A DNA stretch of 64,000 bases from Streptomyces tropicalis (GTDB lineage: Bacteria; Actinomycetota; Actinomycetes; Streptomycetales; Streptomycetaceae), in the NCBI RefSeq assembly GCF_029269835.1, contig NZ_JARJBB010000010.1:1-64000 (forward strand). Reading direction: 5' to 3'. Below are positions 8,884 to 17,931 of the stretch, piece after piece. A model generated the notes under the pieces. The model ran no database searches. It had not been told where the DNA came from and saw only the letters and a list, made by a program, of their open reading frames with translations. Position 1 is the stretch's first letter; every line of letters starts with the position of its first letter. A program made the translations under genes and the position numbers.

Positions 8884-10161
8884 GTGATTGACCTTCGCCT
8901 GCTCCGTGAGGACCCCGACCGTGTGCGCGCCTCGCAGCGCGCCCGTGGAGAGGACGTCGCGCTCGTCGACTCCCTCCTGTCTGCCGACGAGCGGCGCAGG
9001 TCGTCCGGCGTCCGCTTCGACGAACTGCGTGCCGAGCAGAAGTCCCTCGGCAAGCTCATCCCCAAGGCCGGCGCGGACGAGAAGGCCGAACTGCTGAAGC
9101 GGGCGAGCCAGCTCGCCGCCGACGTCAAGGCCGCCGACGCCGAGCGCGACGCGGCCGACACCGAGACCCAGGAGCTCCTCCAGCAGCTCGGCAACCTGGT
9201 CCACCCCGACGTCCCGGTCGGCGGCGAGGAGGACTTCGTCACGCTGGAGAAGCACGGCACGATCCGCGACTTCGACGCCGAGGGCTTCGCGCCCAAGGAC
9301 CACCTGGAGCTCGGCCAGCTGCTCGGCGCGATCGACGTCGAGCGCGGCGCGAAGGTCTCCGGCTCCCGCTTCTACTTCCTCACCGGCATCGGCGCCCTGC
9401 TGGAGCTCGCCCTGGTGAACGCGGCGATGGCGCAGGCCACCGCCGCCGGCTTCACGCCGATGCTGACCCCGGCGCTGGTCCGCCCGCAGTCGATGGCCGG
9501 CACCGGCTTCCTGGGTCAGGCCGCCCAGGACGTCTACCACCTGGAGCGGGACGACCTGTACCTGGTCGGCACGTCCGAGGTCGCGCTGGCCGCGTACCAC
9601 ATGGACGAGATCATCGACGCCGAGCGGCTGCCGCTGCGCTACGCCGGCTTCTCGCCCTGCTTCCGCCGCGAGGCCGGTTCGCACGGCAAGGACACCAAGG
9701 GCATCTTCCGGGTCCACCAGTTCGACAAGGTCGAGATGTTCACCTACGTCTCCCCCGAGGACTCGGAGGCCGAGCACCGGCGCCTGCTGGAGTGGGAGAA
9801 GCAGTGGCTGACCTCGCTGGAGCTGCCGTTCCGCGTGATCGACGTCGCCACGGGTGACCTCGGTGCCTCGGCGGCCCGCAAGTTCGACTGCGAGGCGTGG
9901 ATCCCGACCCAGGGCAAGTACCGCGAGCTGACCTCGACCTCGGACTGCACCGAGTTCCAGTCGCGCCGGCTGCAGATCCGCGTCCGCGAGGGCAAGACCG
10001 TCCGGCCGCTGGCCACGCTCAACGGCACGCTGTGCGCCGTCCCGCGCACCATCGTGGCGATCCTGGAGAACCACCAGCAGGCCGACGGCTCCGTGCGGGT
10101 GCCGAAGGTGCTCCAGCCCTACCTCGGCGGCCGGGAGGTCCTGGCCCCGGTGGCCGGGTGA
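8884..10161 (+). CDS. serS: Seryl-tRNA synthetase
   Basis: The 425-residue class II synthetase charges tRNA-Ser. The N-terminal coiled-coil arm (residues 1-105, with EQKSLGKLIPKA) recognises the long variable arm of tRNA-Ser. The catalytic domain shows motif 2 (FRREAGSHGKDTKG) and the motif 3 region (TSTSDCTEFQSRR and LATLNGTLCAVPR). The start is the GTG at 8884, giving the conserved N-terminus IDLRLLREDP; no strong ribosome-binding site precedes it. The stop overlaps the next start (GTGA), coupling serS to the HAD phosphatase gene. A class II tRNA gene lies 840 bases downstream. Confidence 0.96.
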   Translation: MIDLRLLREDPDRVRASQRARGEDVALVDSLLSADERRRSSGVRFDELRAEQKSLGKLIPKAGADEKAELLKRASQLAADVKAADAERDAADTETQELLQQLGNLVHPDVPVGGEEDFVTLEKHGTIRDFDAEGFAPKDHLELGQLLGAIDVERGAKVSGSRFYFLTGIGALLELALVNAAMAQATAAGFTPMLTPALVRPQSMAGTGFLGQAAQDVYHLERDDLYLVGTSEVALAAYHMDEIIDAERLPLRYAGFSPCFRREAGSHGKDTKGIFRVHQFDKVEMFTYVSPEDSEAEHRRLLEWEKQWLTSLELPFRVIDVATGDLGASAARKFDCEAWIPTQGKYRELTSTSDCTEFQSRRLQIRVREGKTVRPLATLNGTLCAVPRTIVAILENHQQADGSVRVPKVLQPYLGGREVLAPVAG

Positions 10162-10967
10162 GCGCCGCCGAGGCGTTCCCGTACCGGCTGGTCGCGACCG
10201 ATCTCGACGGGACACTGCTGCGCGGGGACGAGACCGTCTCCGCGCGCACCCGTGACGCGCTCGCCGCGGCCACCGCGGCCGGTGCGGCGCACCTCGTCGT
10301 CACCGGGCGCGCGGTCCCCTGGACCCGGCACGTCCTCGACGACCTGGGCTACCGCGGTCTCGCGGTCTGCGGCCAGGGCGCCCAGGTCTACGACGCCGGG
10401 GAGCACCGCCTGCTGACCTCGGTGACCCTGGACCGGAAGCTGGCCGCGGTGGCCCTCGCCAAGATCGAGGCCGAGACCGGTCCGCTGCGCCTGGCGGCCA
10501 GCCGGGACGGTCTGGACGGCGAGGTGCTGGTGGGTCCGGGCTACGCGGTCACGGGCACGCTCCCGGCGACCCCGTTCACCGACGTGTCGGACCTGTGGGC
10601 TGCGCCGCTGAACAAGATCTACGTGCAGCATCCGCGGCTGTCGGACGACGAGCTGGCCGACGTGGCCGGCCGTACCGCGGGAGGCTTCGTCTCGGTCACC
10701 GTGGCCGGCGAGGGCATCGTCGAGCTGCTCCCCCTCGGCCTGTCCAAGGCCACGGGCCTGTCCCTGGCGGCCCGCCGCCTGGGCGCGAAGGCCGCCGACA
10801 CCCTCGCCTTCGGCGACATGCCCAACGACGTCCCCATGTTCGCCTGGGCGTCCCGCGGCGTGGCCATGGCCAACGCCCACGAGGAGCTGAAGGCGGTGGC
10901 GGACGAGGTGACGGCGTCGAACGAGGACGACGGCATCGCGGTGGTGCTGGAGCGGTTGCTGGCCTGA
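10158..10967 (+). CDS. HAD superfamily (Cof-type) phosphatase
   Basis: A 269-residue protein starting at a GTG that overlaps the serS stop. It has the HAD motif I nucleophile in LVATDLDGTLLR, motif II in VVTGR, motif III Lys in LSKATGL and motif IV in AFGDMPNDVPM, with a Cof-type C2 cap between motifs II and III. Such enzymes dephosphorylate small phosphometabolites; the substrate cannot be read from sequence. Coupling to serS is a conserved Streptomyces arrangement as I recall it. A paralogue is at 27656-28564. Confidence 0.9.
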   Translation: MSAAEAFPYRLVATDLDGTLLRGDETVSARTRDALAAATAAGAAHLVVTGRAVPWTRHVLDDLGYRGLAVCGQGAQVYDAGEHRLLTSVTLDRKLAAVALAKIEAETGPLRLAASRDGLDGEVLVGPGYAVTGTLPATPFTDVSDLWAAPLNKIYVQHPRLSDDELADVAGRTAGGFVSVTVAGEGIVELLPLGLSKATGLSLAARRLGAKAADTLAFGDMPNDVPMFAWASRGVAMANAHEELKAVADEVTASNEDDGIAVVLERLLA

Positions 10968-11001
10968 GCCGGGCCGGCGGCCGCGTCCGGGTGACGGGGC
11001 C

Positions 11002-11089
<88 letters not shown>

Positions 11090-11415
11090 GGGTGAGCGGC
11101 CCACGCGACGACGGATCGCGTGCTCGAAGCGGCCGCCCCGGGCGGCTCCGCGTGCGGGGCGGGCTCGACGGAGCCGGTGTGGTCACCGTCGCTCCGGAGT
11201 CCGCCGCGGGCGCCCCGCCGGGAGCCCGGCGAACGCCGCACGGCGGCGTCGCCCAGCTCCACTCCCCGTCTGCGGTGCCGGTCTCCCGGCCCCGTGTGCA
11301 GGACCACTGTGCCCGGATGCGGGGCCGGGCCGCCACCGGTTTTACGGGGCGGCGGACCGTCGCGCGCCGGCTCCGGACCGGGCGCCCGGTCTGCGGACGC
11401 CCGGGGCGGGACCCG
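11090..11415. other. Intergenic gap between tRNA and the small protein gene
   Basis: This GC-rich stretch has no convincing gene. It should contain the promoter of the leftward tRNA near 11090-11130, but I see no clear -35/-10 pair. Confidence 0.4.
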
Positions 11416-11730
11416 CTACCGCCGGCGCCATCCGCGGCGGCGGACCTTGCTGAAGAACCAGCCCACGGGCGGCTCGTCGGAGCGCCAGGGCTGCGGCTCG
11501 GGCCGCTCGCGGCGCCAGCGCGCGGCGAGCATCCGGGCGCGGGCGGACGGCTCGGTGGTGTCCGCGGACCTCACGAAGTCCTCGTCCAGCACCACGTCGT
11601 CCCAGCCGGTGTCCCGGCCGGCGTCCGCTCGGGCGTCCGGGCCGCCGTCCGGGCCGCCGTCCGGGCCGCCCGACCGACCCGTGGGACCGGTCCGCGCGGG
11701 CCCGTCGCTCCGCGGTGTCTCGCGTGTCAT
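11416..11730 (-). CDS. Hypothetical protein, conserved C-terminal basic/Trp-rich motif
   Basis: A 104-residue protein with no recognised domain. The first half is low complexity (Gly/Pro/Asp, three GGPD repeats). The second half looks conserved, with DDVVLDEDFVRSA, a helical ARARMLAARWR and a C-terminus rich in Trp and Arg. The start at 11730 is chosen because GGAGGGCGGAG directly precedes the ATG; an upstream ATG at 11799 has none. It follows the two-exporter ABC operon on the same strand after a 100-base gap and could be its last gene. No function can be assigned. Confidence 0.6.
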   Translation of the reverse strand: MTRETPRSDGPARTGPTGRSGGPDGGPDGGPDARADAGRDTGWDDVVLDEDFVRSADTTEPSARARMLAARWRRERPEPQPWRSDEPPVGWFFSKVRRRGWRRR

Positions 11731-11830
11731 CTCCGCCCTCCCGGGACGTCCGTCCGCTGTCCCCCAGTGTGCGGGCCGGGGGGGTGAAGCCCCCGTCAAG
11801 ACCGCGCGCCGCCCGCCCGGGAGGCCGGGC

Positions 11831-12550
11831 TCACTCCTCCCCGGCCAGCGTCAGCGACCGCAGCTTCCGCCCGGCGTACCAGGTGGCGAGCACGGTCACC
11901 GCCGCCAGCAGCACCGTCGCGGTGGGCAGTCCGACGTCGGAGGTCACCAGGTCCCCGCCCGTGACCTTGTGCGCCACGGCCAGCGACCACTGCTGGACGC
12001 TGAGGGTGCGCGCCCCGGGCACCAGGGAGCCGAACAGCGCCTCCCAGACCAGGGCGTAGACGAGACCGAGGACGACGGCGTGCCGGGACACCGTGCCCAG
12101 CAGCAGGAAGAGCGCGGCGTACGCGATCGAGGCGACCAGCGCGGCCACCGTGTAGGCCACCGCGATCTGCTGCCCGTTGCCGTTGAGGATCAGGCCCGCC
12201 AGGAGCGTGGGTACCGCGGAGAACACCATCGTGACCGCGATCGCCACGATCAGCTTCGTGAGGATGATCGTCGGCCGCTTCAGCGGCTTGGACAGCAGGT
12301 ACACCACCGAGCCGTCGTCGATCTCCGGGCCGATCGCCCCGGTGCCCGCGACGACGCCGACGAGCGGCACCATCGTGGCGAGCGCGAAGCCGCCGAGGAC
12401 GTTCACCGCCGTCTGGTCGTCGGCGCCGGCGAGGAGGCGCACGGCGGTGGCGATCACGAGCAGCAGCAGCGGCAGCGCGCCGAGGATGAGGGCCCGCCGG
12501 CGGCCGAGCAGGCCGCGGTAGGTGAGCCGGGCGACTGTGGGGTCGTACAT
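11831..12550 (-). CDS. ABC-2 type transporter permease (second system)
   Basis: A 239-residue membrane protein with six predicted helices (for example LILGALPLLLLVIATAV, ATMVPLVGVVAGTGAIG and VTVLATWYAG) typical of ABC-2 exporter permeases. The cytoplasmic segment DDGSVVYLLSKPLKRPTI after helix 2 is the usual coupling region of this family. It lies 10 bases downstream of its ATPase partner. The substrate is unknown; related actinobacterial systems export lipids or antimicrobials. Confidence 0.88.
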   Translation of the reverse strand: MYDPTVARLTYRGLLGRRRALILGALPLLLLVIATAVRLLAGADDQTAVNVLGGFALATMVPLVGVVAGTGAIGPEIDDGSVVYLLSKPLKRPTIILTKLIVAIAVTMVFSAVPTLLAGLILNGNGQQIAVAYTVAALVASIAYAALFLLLGTVSRHAVVLGLVYALVWEALFGSLVPGARTLSVQQWSLAVAHKVTGGDLVTSDVGLPTATVLLAAVTVLATWYAGRKLRSLTLAGEE

Positions 12551-12560
12551 CTTCGGCCTC

Positions 12561-13472
12561 CTACGCCGCGACCAGATAAGAAAAGACGGACTCGAGGGAC
12601 TCGTCGGACGGCGAGACCGCGAGCAGGCGGATGCCGTGCTCCTTCGCCACCCGTGGGAGCAGCGCCGTGAAGCGGCCGAAGTCGACGGCCTGGATCCGCA
12701 GCGCGCCCTCGGCGACGTCGACCTCGATGCCCGACGTCGACGGGTCGGCGATCAGCGCGGCCGCGAGGGCGCGGTCGTCGCTGGAGCGCACCAGGTAGCG
12801 GTGCGGGCGGTCGGTCATCAGGCGGCGGATGCGGCGGAAGTCGCCGCTGGCCGCGTGCCGTCCGGCGACGACCACCTCGACGTGCCGGGCGAGCTGCTCC
12901 ACCTCCTCCAGGATGTGGGAGGAGAACAGCACGGTGCGGCCCTCGTCGCCCATGCGCCGCAGCAGCTCCATCAACTGCATGCGCTGGCGCGGGTCCATGC
13001 CGTTGAACGGTTCGTCGAGCAGCAGCAGCGAGGGGTCGTGGACGAGCGCGGAGGCCATCTTCACGCGCTGCCGCATGCCCTTGGAGTAGGTGGCGATCTT
13101 CCGGTCCTGCGCGTACTCCATCTCCACGGTGGCGAGGGCGCGCTGGGCGGCCTTCGCACCGAGGCCGTGGAGTTCGGCGTTGGCGACGACGAACTCCCGC
13201 CCGGTGAGGACGTCGTACATGGCCTCCCGCTCGGGGACGACGCCGATGTGCCGGTAGATCTGCTCGTTGCGCCACACCGGCTGCCCGTCGAGGGTGACCG
13301 AGCCGGTGGAGGGGGCGAGGAAGCCGCCCATCATGTTGATCAGGGTGGACTTTCCGGCGCCGTTGGGGCCGAGCAGGCCGGTGACGCCGGGGCCGATCGT
13401 CATGGTGACGTCGTTGACGGCGACCACGTTGCCGAACCAGCGGGAGACGTGGTCGATGCTGAGGGTCGTCAC
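12561..13472 (-). CDS. ABC transporter ATP-binding protein (second system)
   Basis: The 303-residue ATPase has Walker A GPNGAGKST, a signature in TYSKGMRQRVKMA (KGMRQ replacing the usual SGGQ), Walker B LLLLDEPFNGMD and the switch His in FSSHIL. A 70-residue C-terminal extension is typical of CcmA/DrrA-like exporter ATPases. The GTG start at 13472 overlaps the stop of the preceding permease. It probably pairs with the permease at 11831-12550. Confidence 0.92.
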   Translation of the reverse strand: MTTLSIDHVSRWFGNVVAVNDVTMTIGPGVTGLLGPNGAGKSTLINMMGGFLAPSTGSVTLDGQPVWRNEQIYRHIGVVPEREAMYDVLTGREFVVANAELHGLGAKAAQRALATVEMEYAQDRKIATYSKGMRQRVKMASALVHDPSLLLLDEPFNGMDPRQRMQLMELLRRMGDEGRTVLFSSHILEEVEQLARHVEVVVAGRHAASGDFRRIRRLMTDRPHRYLVRSSDDRALAAALIADPSTSGIEVDVAEGALRIQAVDFGRFTALLPRVAKEHGIRLLAVSPSDESLESVFSYLVAA

Positions 13473-14392
13473 AGTCCCACCTTCTTGTAGCGGCGCATCA
13501 GGAGGCCGTAGCACGCGGCGATCAGGCCGAGGACGACGAGGACGTAGACCGCGCCCTGCGCGGTGGAGGGGCCGGCGCCGGTGCCGCCGGGGAACGAGGT
13601 GGTGGCGCCGAGGAACGCCGTCTGCACGCCGTCGATGAGGGTGACCGGCGAGAAGAGGCCGATCCAGGCGACGGCGCCGGTGCTGCCCTGCGCGTCGGCG
13701 ATGGCCTGCAGGGTGGAGACGGCGCCGGCGGAGATGGTCAGGACCGCGATGACGGCGGCGATGCCGAAGCCTCGGCGCGGGGTGACGGCGGCGATCACGA
13801 GGCCGATGCCGGCCAGGAGCAGCGAGAGCAGTGCCACGGAGACCAGCCCCTCGGCGAATCCCTTCGTCTGGTCGGCGAAGTCGAGCTTGGCCAGCAGCGC
13901 GCCGACATAGAGGACGAGCAGCGGTGCGGCGGTCAGGACGAAGAGCGCCGACGCCAGCGCCGCGTACTTGGCGCGGACGTAGTCGGAGGTCTCGATGGGC
14001 CGTGAGAAGTACAGCGGCACGGTCTTGAAGCGCAGGTCGCGCGAGACCGACTGCGGTGCCTGCGAGGCCACGTACAGGCCGATCACGGCCTGCATGAGGA
14101 TGGCGTAGCGCGTGTAGTCGACGGGCAGGGACTTCATCTTCGTGGCGACGGCCACGGCGACCATGATGGCCGCGGGCACGCACATCACCACGAACAGCAG
14201 CATCGGCAGCACCTTGGACTTCAGCGAGCGGCCGAGGCCGTAGGCGCCGCGCAGGGACTGCGAGTACAGGGAGCGACGGGCGTAGCCGCGGCCGAGGCGG
14301 GGGCCGTCGTAGCCGCGGTAGCCGATGTCGTGGATGCGGCTGCGGTCGCCCGCCGGGGCGTCCGGGGACCGCAGGGGCTGCTCAACCGCCAT
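13469..14392 (-). CDS. ABC-2 type transporter permease (first system)
   Basis: A 307-residue permease. A cytoplasmic N-terminus with the conserved IHDIGYRGYDGPRLGR precedes about six helices; the motif is typical of actinobacterial ABC-2 permeases. SRDLRFKTVPLYFSRPI after helix 2 is the coupling loop. The start overlaps the end of the upstream ATPase gene by 11 bases, and its stop overlaps the next ATPase start, so the four genes form one translationally coupled operon. Confidence 0.9.
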   Translation of the reverse strand: MAVEQPLRSPDAPAGDRSRIHDIGYRGYDGPRLGRGYARRSLYSQSLRGAYGLGRSLKSKVLPMLLFVVMCVPAAIMVAVAVATKMKSLPVDYTRYAILMQAVIGLYVASQAPQSVSRDLRFKTVPLYFSRPIETSDYVRAKYAALASALFVLTAAPLLVLYVGALLAKLDFADQTKGFAEGLVSVALLSLLLAGIGLVIAAVTPRRGFGIAAVIAVLTISAGAVSTLQAIADAQGSTGAVAWIGLFSPVTLIDGVQTAFLGATTSFPGGTGAGPSTAQGAVYVLVVLGLIAACYGLLMRRYKKVGL

Positions 14393-15356
14393 GGCGGACC
14401 GCCTCCTCGGGCTGTGCGTCGCGCTGTGCGTGGTCGTCCCGGAAGACCTCCGAGATGTGGTGGCGGCGCTGCTCCATGCGCACCAGGCCGAGGCCGAGGT
14501 CCGCGATGACGTCCCGGACCAGGTCGTAGGTCTGCTCGCCCTCGGCGGTGAGCAGCAGGACGTGTCCGGCGCCGGGCAGGCCGGCGCCGTCCTCGGTGCG
14601 CACCCCGCGCGCCAGCAGCGCCTCGCGCACCGCGCGGGTGCCGTCGGGGTGCTCGTCGGTGTCGGTGACCTCGATCGCGAGCGTGGTCGTGGTGCGGGTG
14701 AAGTCGGTGGTGGAGCTGGAGCGCAGGAGCGCGCCGCCGTCGACCACGACGACGTGGTCGCAGGTGCGCTCCAGTTCGCCCAGGAGGTGCGAGGTGACCA
14801 GGACGGAGATGCCGAAGTCGGTGTGGATGCGCCGGATCAGGCCGAGCATCTCGTCGCGGCCGACCGGGTCCAGGCCGTTGGTCGGCTCGTCGAGGAAGAC
14901 CAGCTGCGGGTCGTGGACCAGGGCCTGGGCGAGCTTCACGCGCTGCTTCATGCCGGTGGAGTAACCGCCGATGGGGCGGTAGCGCTCCTCGTACAGGCCG
15001 ACGTGGCGCAGGGTGTCCGCGGTGCGCTCGCGGGCGGCGGCCGGCGGGAGGCCGGACATGCGGGCCATGTGGACGACGAACTCGGTGGCCGAGACGTCCG
15101 GCGGCAGGCAGTCGTGCTCCGGCATGTAGCCGACGCGCTCACGGATGGCGGCGCCCTCGGTGGCCACGTCGAGGCCGAGCACCTCGGCGCGGCCCTCCGT
15201 GGCGGGGGACAGACCCAGCAGGATCTTGATCAGTGTGGACTTGCCGGCCCCGTTGGCGCCGACGAGCCCGGTCACACCGGGGCCGACGTCCACGGACAGC
15301 CGGTCAAGCGCGGTCACCCGGGGGAACCGCTTGCTCAGGCTTTCGGTCACGATCAC
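14382..15356 (-). CDS. ABC transporter ATP-binding protein (first system)
   Basis: A 324-residue ATPase with Walker A GANGAGKST, signature YSTGMKQRVKLAQ, Walker B LVFLDEPTNGLD and switch His in LVTSHLL, followed by a C-terminal exporter-type extension. First gene of the leftward operon. GTG codons at 15362, 15356 and 15350 are all possible; 15356 is preferred because GGGGG lies about 7 bases before it. The promoter should lie in the 170 bases upstream. Confidence 0.92.
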   Translation of the reverse strand: MIVTESLSKRFPRVTALDRLSVDVGPGVTGLVGANGAGKSTLIKILLGLSPATEGRAEVLGLDVATEGAAIRERVGYMPEHDCLPPDVSATEFVVHMARMSGLPPAAARERTADTLRHVGLYEERYRPIGGYSTGMKQRVKLAQALVHDPQLVFLDEPTNGLDPVGRDEMLGLIRRIHTDFGISVLVTSHLLGELERTCDHVVVVDGGALLRSSSTTDFTRTTTTLAIEVTDTDEHPDGTRAVREALLARGVRTEDGAGLPGAGHVLLLTAEGEQTYDLVRDVIADLGLGLVRMEQRRHHISEVFRDDHAQRDAQPEEAVRHGG

Positions 15357-15990
15357 AGTCACACCCCCGACGGTAGTGACGGCCGGGCGGGCGGTCGTCA
15401 GACCGCAGAGCCGTCTTGGGGTCAGCCTCCAGTCGTACGGGACGTCGGGGATCCCCCTGAGGTCGCGGACCGGGCGGGCGGCCGCGGGCGCCCGCGGCAC
15501 CCACTATTGACGCGGGATCTAACAAGTGCCAGAGTCGCGGCGTCGGATGACGGACACGTACGGCGGCCGAAGGGCACGGTGGGCGGGTGGCATGGCGGCG
15601 GCGGTGACGGGGGCGGCGACCGCGCGACGGCGCGGGTTCCGGACGCCCCGGCGGCCGGCGTACGCGCGCGCCGGGGCCGCGGCCGGACGGCCGGTGCCGG
15701 GCACGACCGAGGGCGAGGCGGCCCGGACGCAGCCCGACCGGCTGTACGAGCGCGGCGCCGTCGGCCGCTGCGCGAGACCTACGCGGACGTGGGCCGCCTG
15801 ATGGTCCGCCAGGGCTGCGCCGGCCGGCACCGCGCCCGCCCCTCCGGCGTGAGCGCGCACACGGCCGAACGGGTACGGCAGGGGGGAAGTCCGAGGAGGT
15901 CCTGGTGGTGACGGACTCCTCGGACCCCGGGGAGATCGCCTTCCGGCTCGACGACGACCTGCCGCACGTGCGGCGCTGGACGGAGGAGAA
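15357..15990. other. Gap with possible decayed gene
   Basis: The first 170 bases are the ABC operon promoter region. From 15526 to 15990 the plus strand has protein-like pieces in different frames. One encodes PLRETYADVGRLMVRQG, and another ends in DLPHVRRWTEEK immediately before the next gene. No single frame joins them. I cannot assign a family, and a decayed gene is the most likely reading. Confidence 0.35.
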
Positions 15991-17748
15991 GTGACGGTAC
16001 CGAAGGGCGTGCGGGAACGCCGGGTGCACACCGGCGGGGTGGAGCTGTGCGTGGCCGAGATGGGCGACCCGGACCGGCCGGCGGTCGTCCTGGTGCACGG
16101 CTACCCGGACAGCAAGGAGGTCTGGTCACCGGTCGCCGAGCGCCTCGCCGACCGCTACCACGTCGTGCTGTACGACGTCCGCGGCCACGGCCGCTCCACG
16201 GCGCCGAAGCCGCTGCGCGGCGGCTTCACCCTGGAGAAGCTCACCGACGACTTCCTCGCCGTGATCGACGCGGTCAGCCCCGGCCGCCCGGTGCACCTGG
16301 TCGGGCACGACTGGGGCTCGGTGCAGTCCTGGGAGTTCGTCACCGTCCCCCGCACCAAGGGCCGCATCGCGTCCTTCACCTCGATGTCCGGCCCGTCCCT
16401 CGACCACTTCGGGCACTGGATCGACGCCCGCGTGAAACGGCCCACCCCGCGCCGGGTGGGCCAGCTCCTCGGCCAGGGCGCGAAGTCCTGGTACGTGTAC
16501 CTGCTGCACACCCCGGTGCTGCCCGAACTGGCCTGGCGCGGCCCGCTCGGCAGGCGGTGGCCGGGCATCCTGCGGCGGGTGGAGAAGATGCCGGACGGGG
16601 ACTACCCGACCGCCTCGCTCCCGCAGGACGCGGCCCACGGCGCCTGGCTGTACCGGGACAACGTCCGCGCCCGGCTGCGCAGGCCGCGCCCGGACGCCCA
16701 CGCCCACGCGCCCGTCCAGCTCATCACGCCGGTGGGCGACGCCTTCCTGTCCGAGCGGCTCTACGACGGGCTGGAGCAGTGGGCACCGCAACTGGTGCGC
16801 CGCACGCTGCCCGCCGGGCACTGGATCCCGCGCACCCGGCCGGACCGGCTCGCGGACTGGATCGACCGGTTCGTGGCCGCCGCCGAGGGCGGCCGGCCGG
16901 CCCCCGAACCGTCCGGCAGGCACGCCGACCGCTTCGCCGGTCAGCTCGTGCTGGTCACCGGGGCGGGCAGCGGCATCGGCCGGGCCACGGCGTGCGCCTT
17001 CGCCGAGGCCGGCGCCCGGGTGGTGGCCGTCGACCGGGACGCGGAGGCCGCAGCCCGCACCGCGGAGCTGGCCCGACTGGCCGGGGCGCAGAACGCCTGG
17101 GCGGAGACCGTGGACGTCTCCGACGCGGCGGCCATGGAGAAGCTCGCCCGGAGGACCGCCGCCGAGTACGGCACGGTCGACGTCCTGGTCAACAACGCGG
17201 GCATCGGCCTGTCCGGCTCCTTCCTCGACACCAGCCCCGAGGACTGGCGCAAGGTCCTCGACGTCAACCTGTGGGGCGTGATCCACGGGTGCCGGCTCTT
17301 CGGCCGGCAGATGGCGGAGCGCGGCCAGGGCGGGCACATCGTCAACACCGCCTCGGCGGCGGCCTTCCAGCCCTCCCGGGCGCTCCCCGCCTACAGCACC
17401 TCCAAGGCGGCGGTCCTGATGCTCAGCGAGTGCCTGCGCGCGGAACTGGCCGGGCAGGGCATCGGCGTCACGGCCGTCTGCCCCGGCTTCGTCAACACCG
17501 GCATCACCGCGACCGCGCGCTTCACGGGCGTCGACGCCGAGGAGGAGCGGCGCCGGCAGCGGCGCGCGGCCCGGCTCTACGGGCTGCGCAACTACCCGCC
17601 GGAGAAGGTCGCCGACGCGATCCTGCGCGCCGTCGTGCGCGACGAGGCGGTGGTCCCGGTGACGCCGGAGGCCCGGATCCTGCACGTCATGTCCCGCTTC
17701 ACCCCGCGAGCCCTGCGCCGGCTGGCCCGCGTCCAGCCGCGGCTGTGA
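15991..17748 (+). CDS. Alpha/beta hydrolase-SDR fusion (EphD-like epoxide hydrolase/dehydrogenase)
   Basis: A 585-residue two-domain enzyme starting at GTG 15991. Residues 1-300 are an alpha/beta hydrolase with the oxyanion HGYPD and the nucleophile Asp in VGHDWGSVQ, the epoxide hydrolase pattern; His in AGHWIPRT completes the triad. Residues 310-585 are a short-chain dehydrogenase with TGAGSGIGRAT for NAD(P), NNAG, and YSTSK. The layout matches mycobacterial EphD, thought to act on mycolate or other lipid substrates. The substrate in Streptomyces is unknown. Confidence 0.92.
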   Translation: MTVPKGVRERRVHTGGVELCVAEMGDPDRPAVVLVHGYPDSKEVWSPVAERLADRYHVVLYDVRGHGRSTAPKPLRGGFTLEKLTDDFLAVIDAVSPGRPVHLVGHDWGSVQSWEFVTVPRTKGRIASFTSMSGPSLDHFGHWIDARVKRPTPRRVGQLLGQGAKSWYVYLLHTPVLPELAWRGPLGRRWPGILRRVEKMPDGDYPTASLPQDAAHGAWLYRDNVRARLRRPRPDAHAHAPVQLITPVGDAFLSERLYDGLEQWAPQLVRRTLPAGHWIPRTRPDRLADWIDRFVAAAEGGRPAPEPSGRHADRFAGQLVLVTGAGSGIGRATACAFAEAGARVVAVDRDAEAAARTAELARLAGAQNAWAETVDVSDAAAMEKLARRTAAEYGTVDVLVNNAGIGLSGSFLDTSPEDWRKVLDVNLWGVIHGCRLFGRQMAERGQGGHIVNTASAAAFQPSRALPAYSTSKAAVLMLSECLRAELAGQGIGVTAVCPGFVNTGITATARFTGVDAEEERRRQRRAARLYGLRNYPPEKVADAILRAVVRDEAVVPVTPEARILHVMSRFTPRALRRLARVQPRL

Positions 17749-17820
17749 GGCGGTGGCGGGACGTGGTGATCCGCCGGGGACCCCTTCAGGACCCTCCAAA
17801 CACCCTGCACGGAGGGGCAG

Positions 17821-17874
17821 TTGTCCACAGAATCGCGGCTCCGCCTGTGGATAAGTCGCCTTCCTTGTGGATCA
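17821..17874. other. Second DnaA-box cluster, upstream of kptA
   Basis: Three boxes sit within 54 bases: forward TTGTCCACA (17821-17829, the Streptomyces consensus), reverse TGTGGATAA (17846-17854) and reverse TGTGGATCA (17866-17874, one mismatch). The spacing is about two to two and a half helical turns. The cluster lies between the fusion gene and kptA and is about 9.2 kb from the serS cluster. Confidence 0.8.
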
Positions 17875-17931
17875 AACCTGCCGGGGAAGACCACCTGCGT
17901 GATCCGCGTCTCCCCCGGCAGGCTGGAGTCA

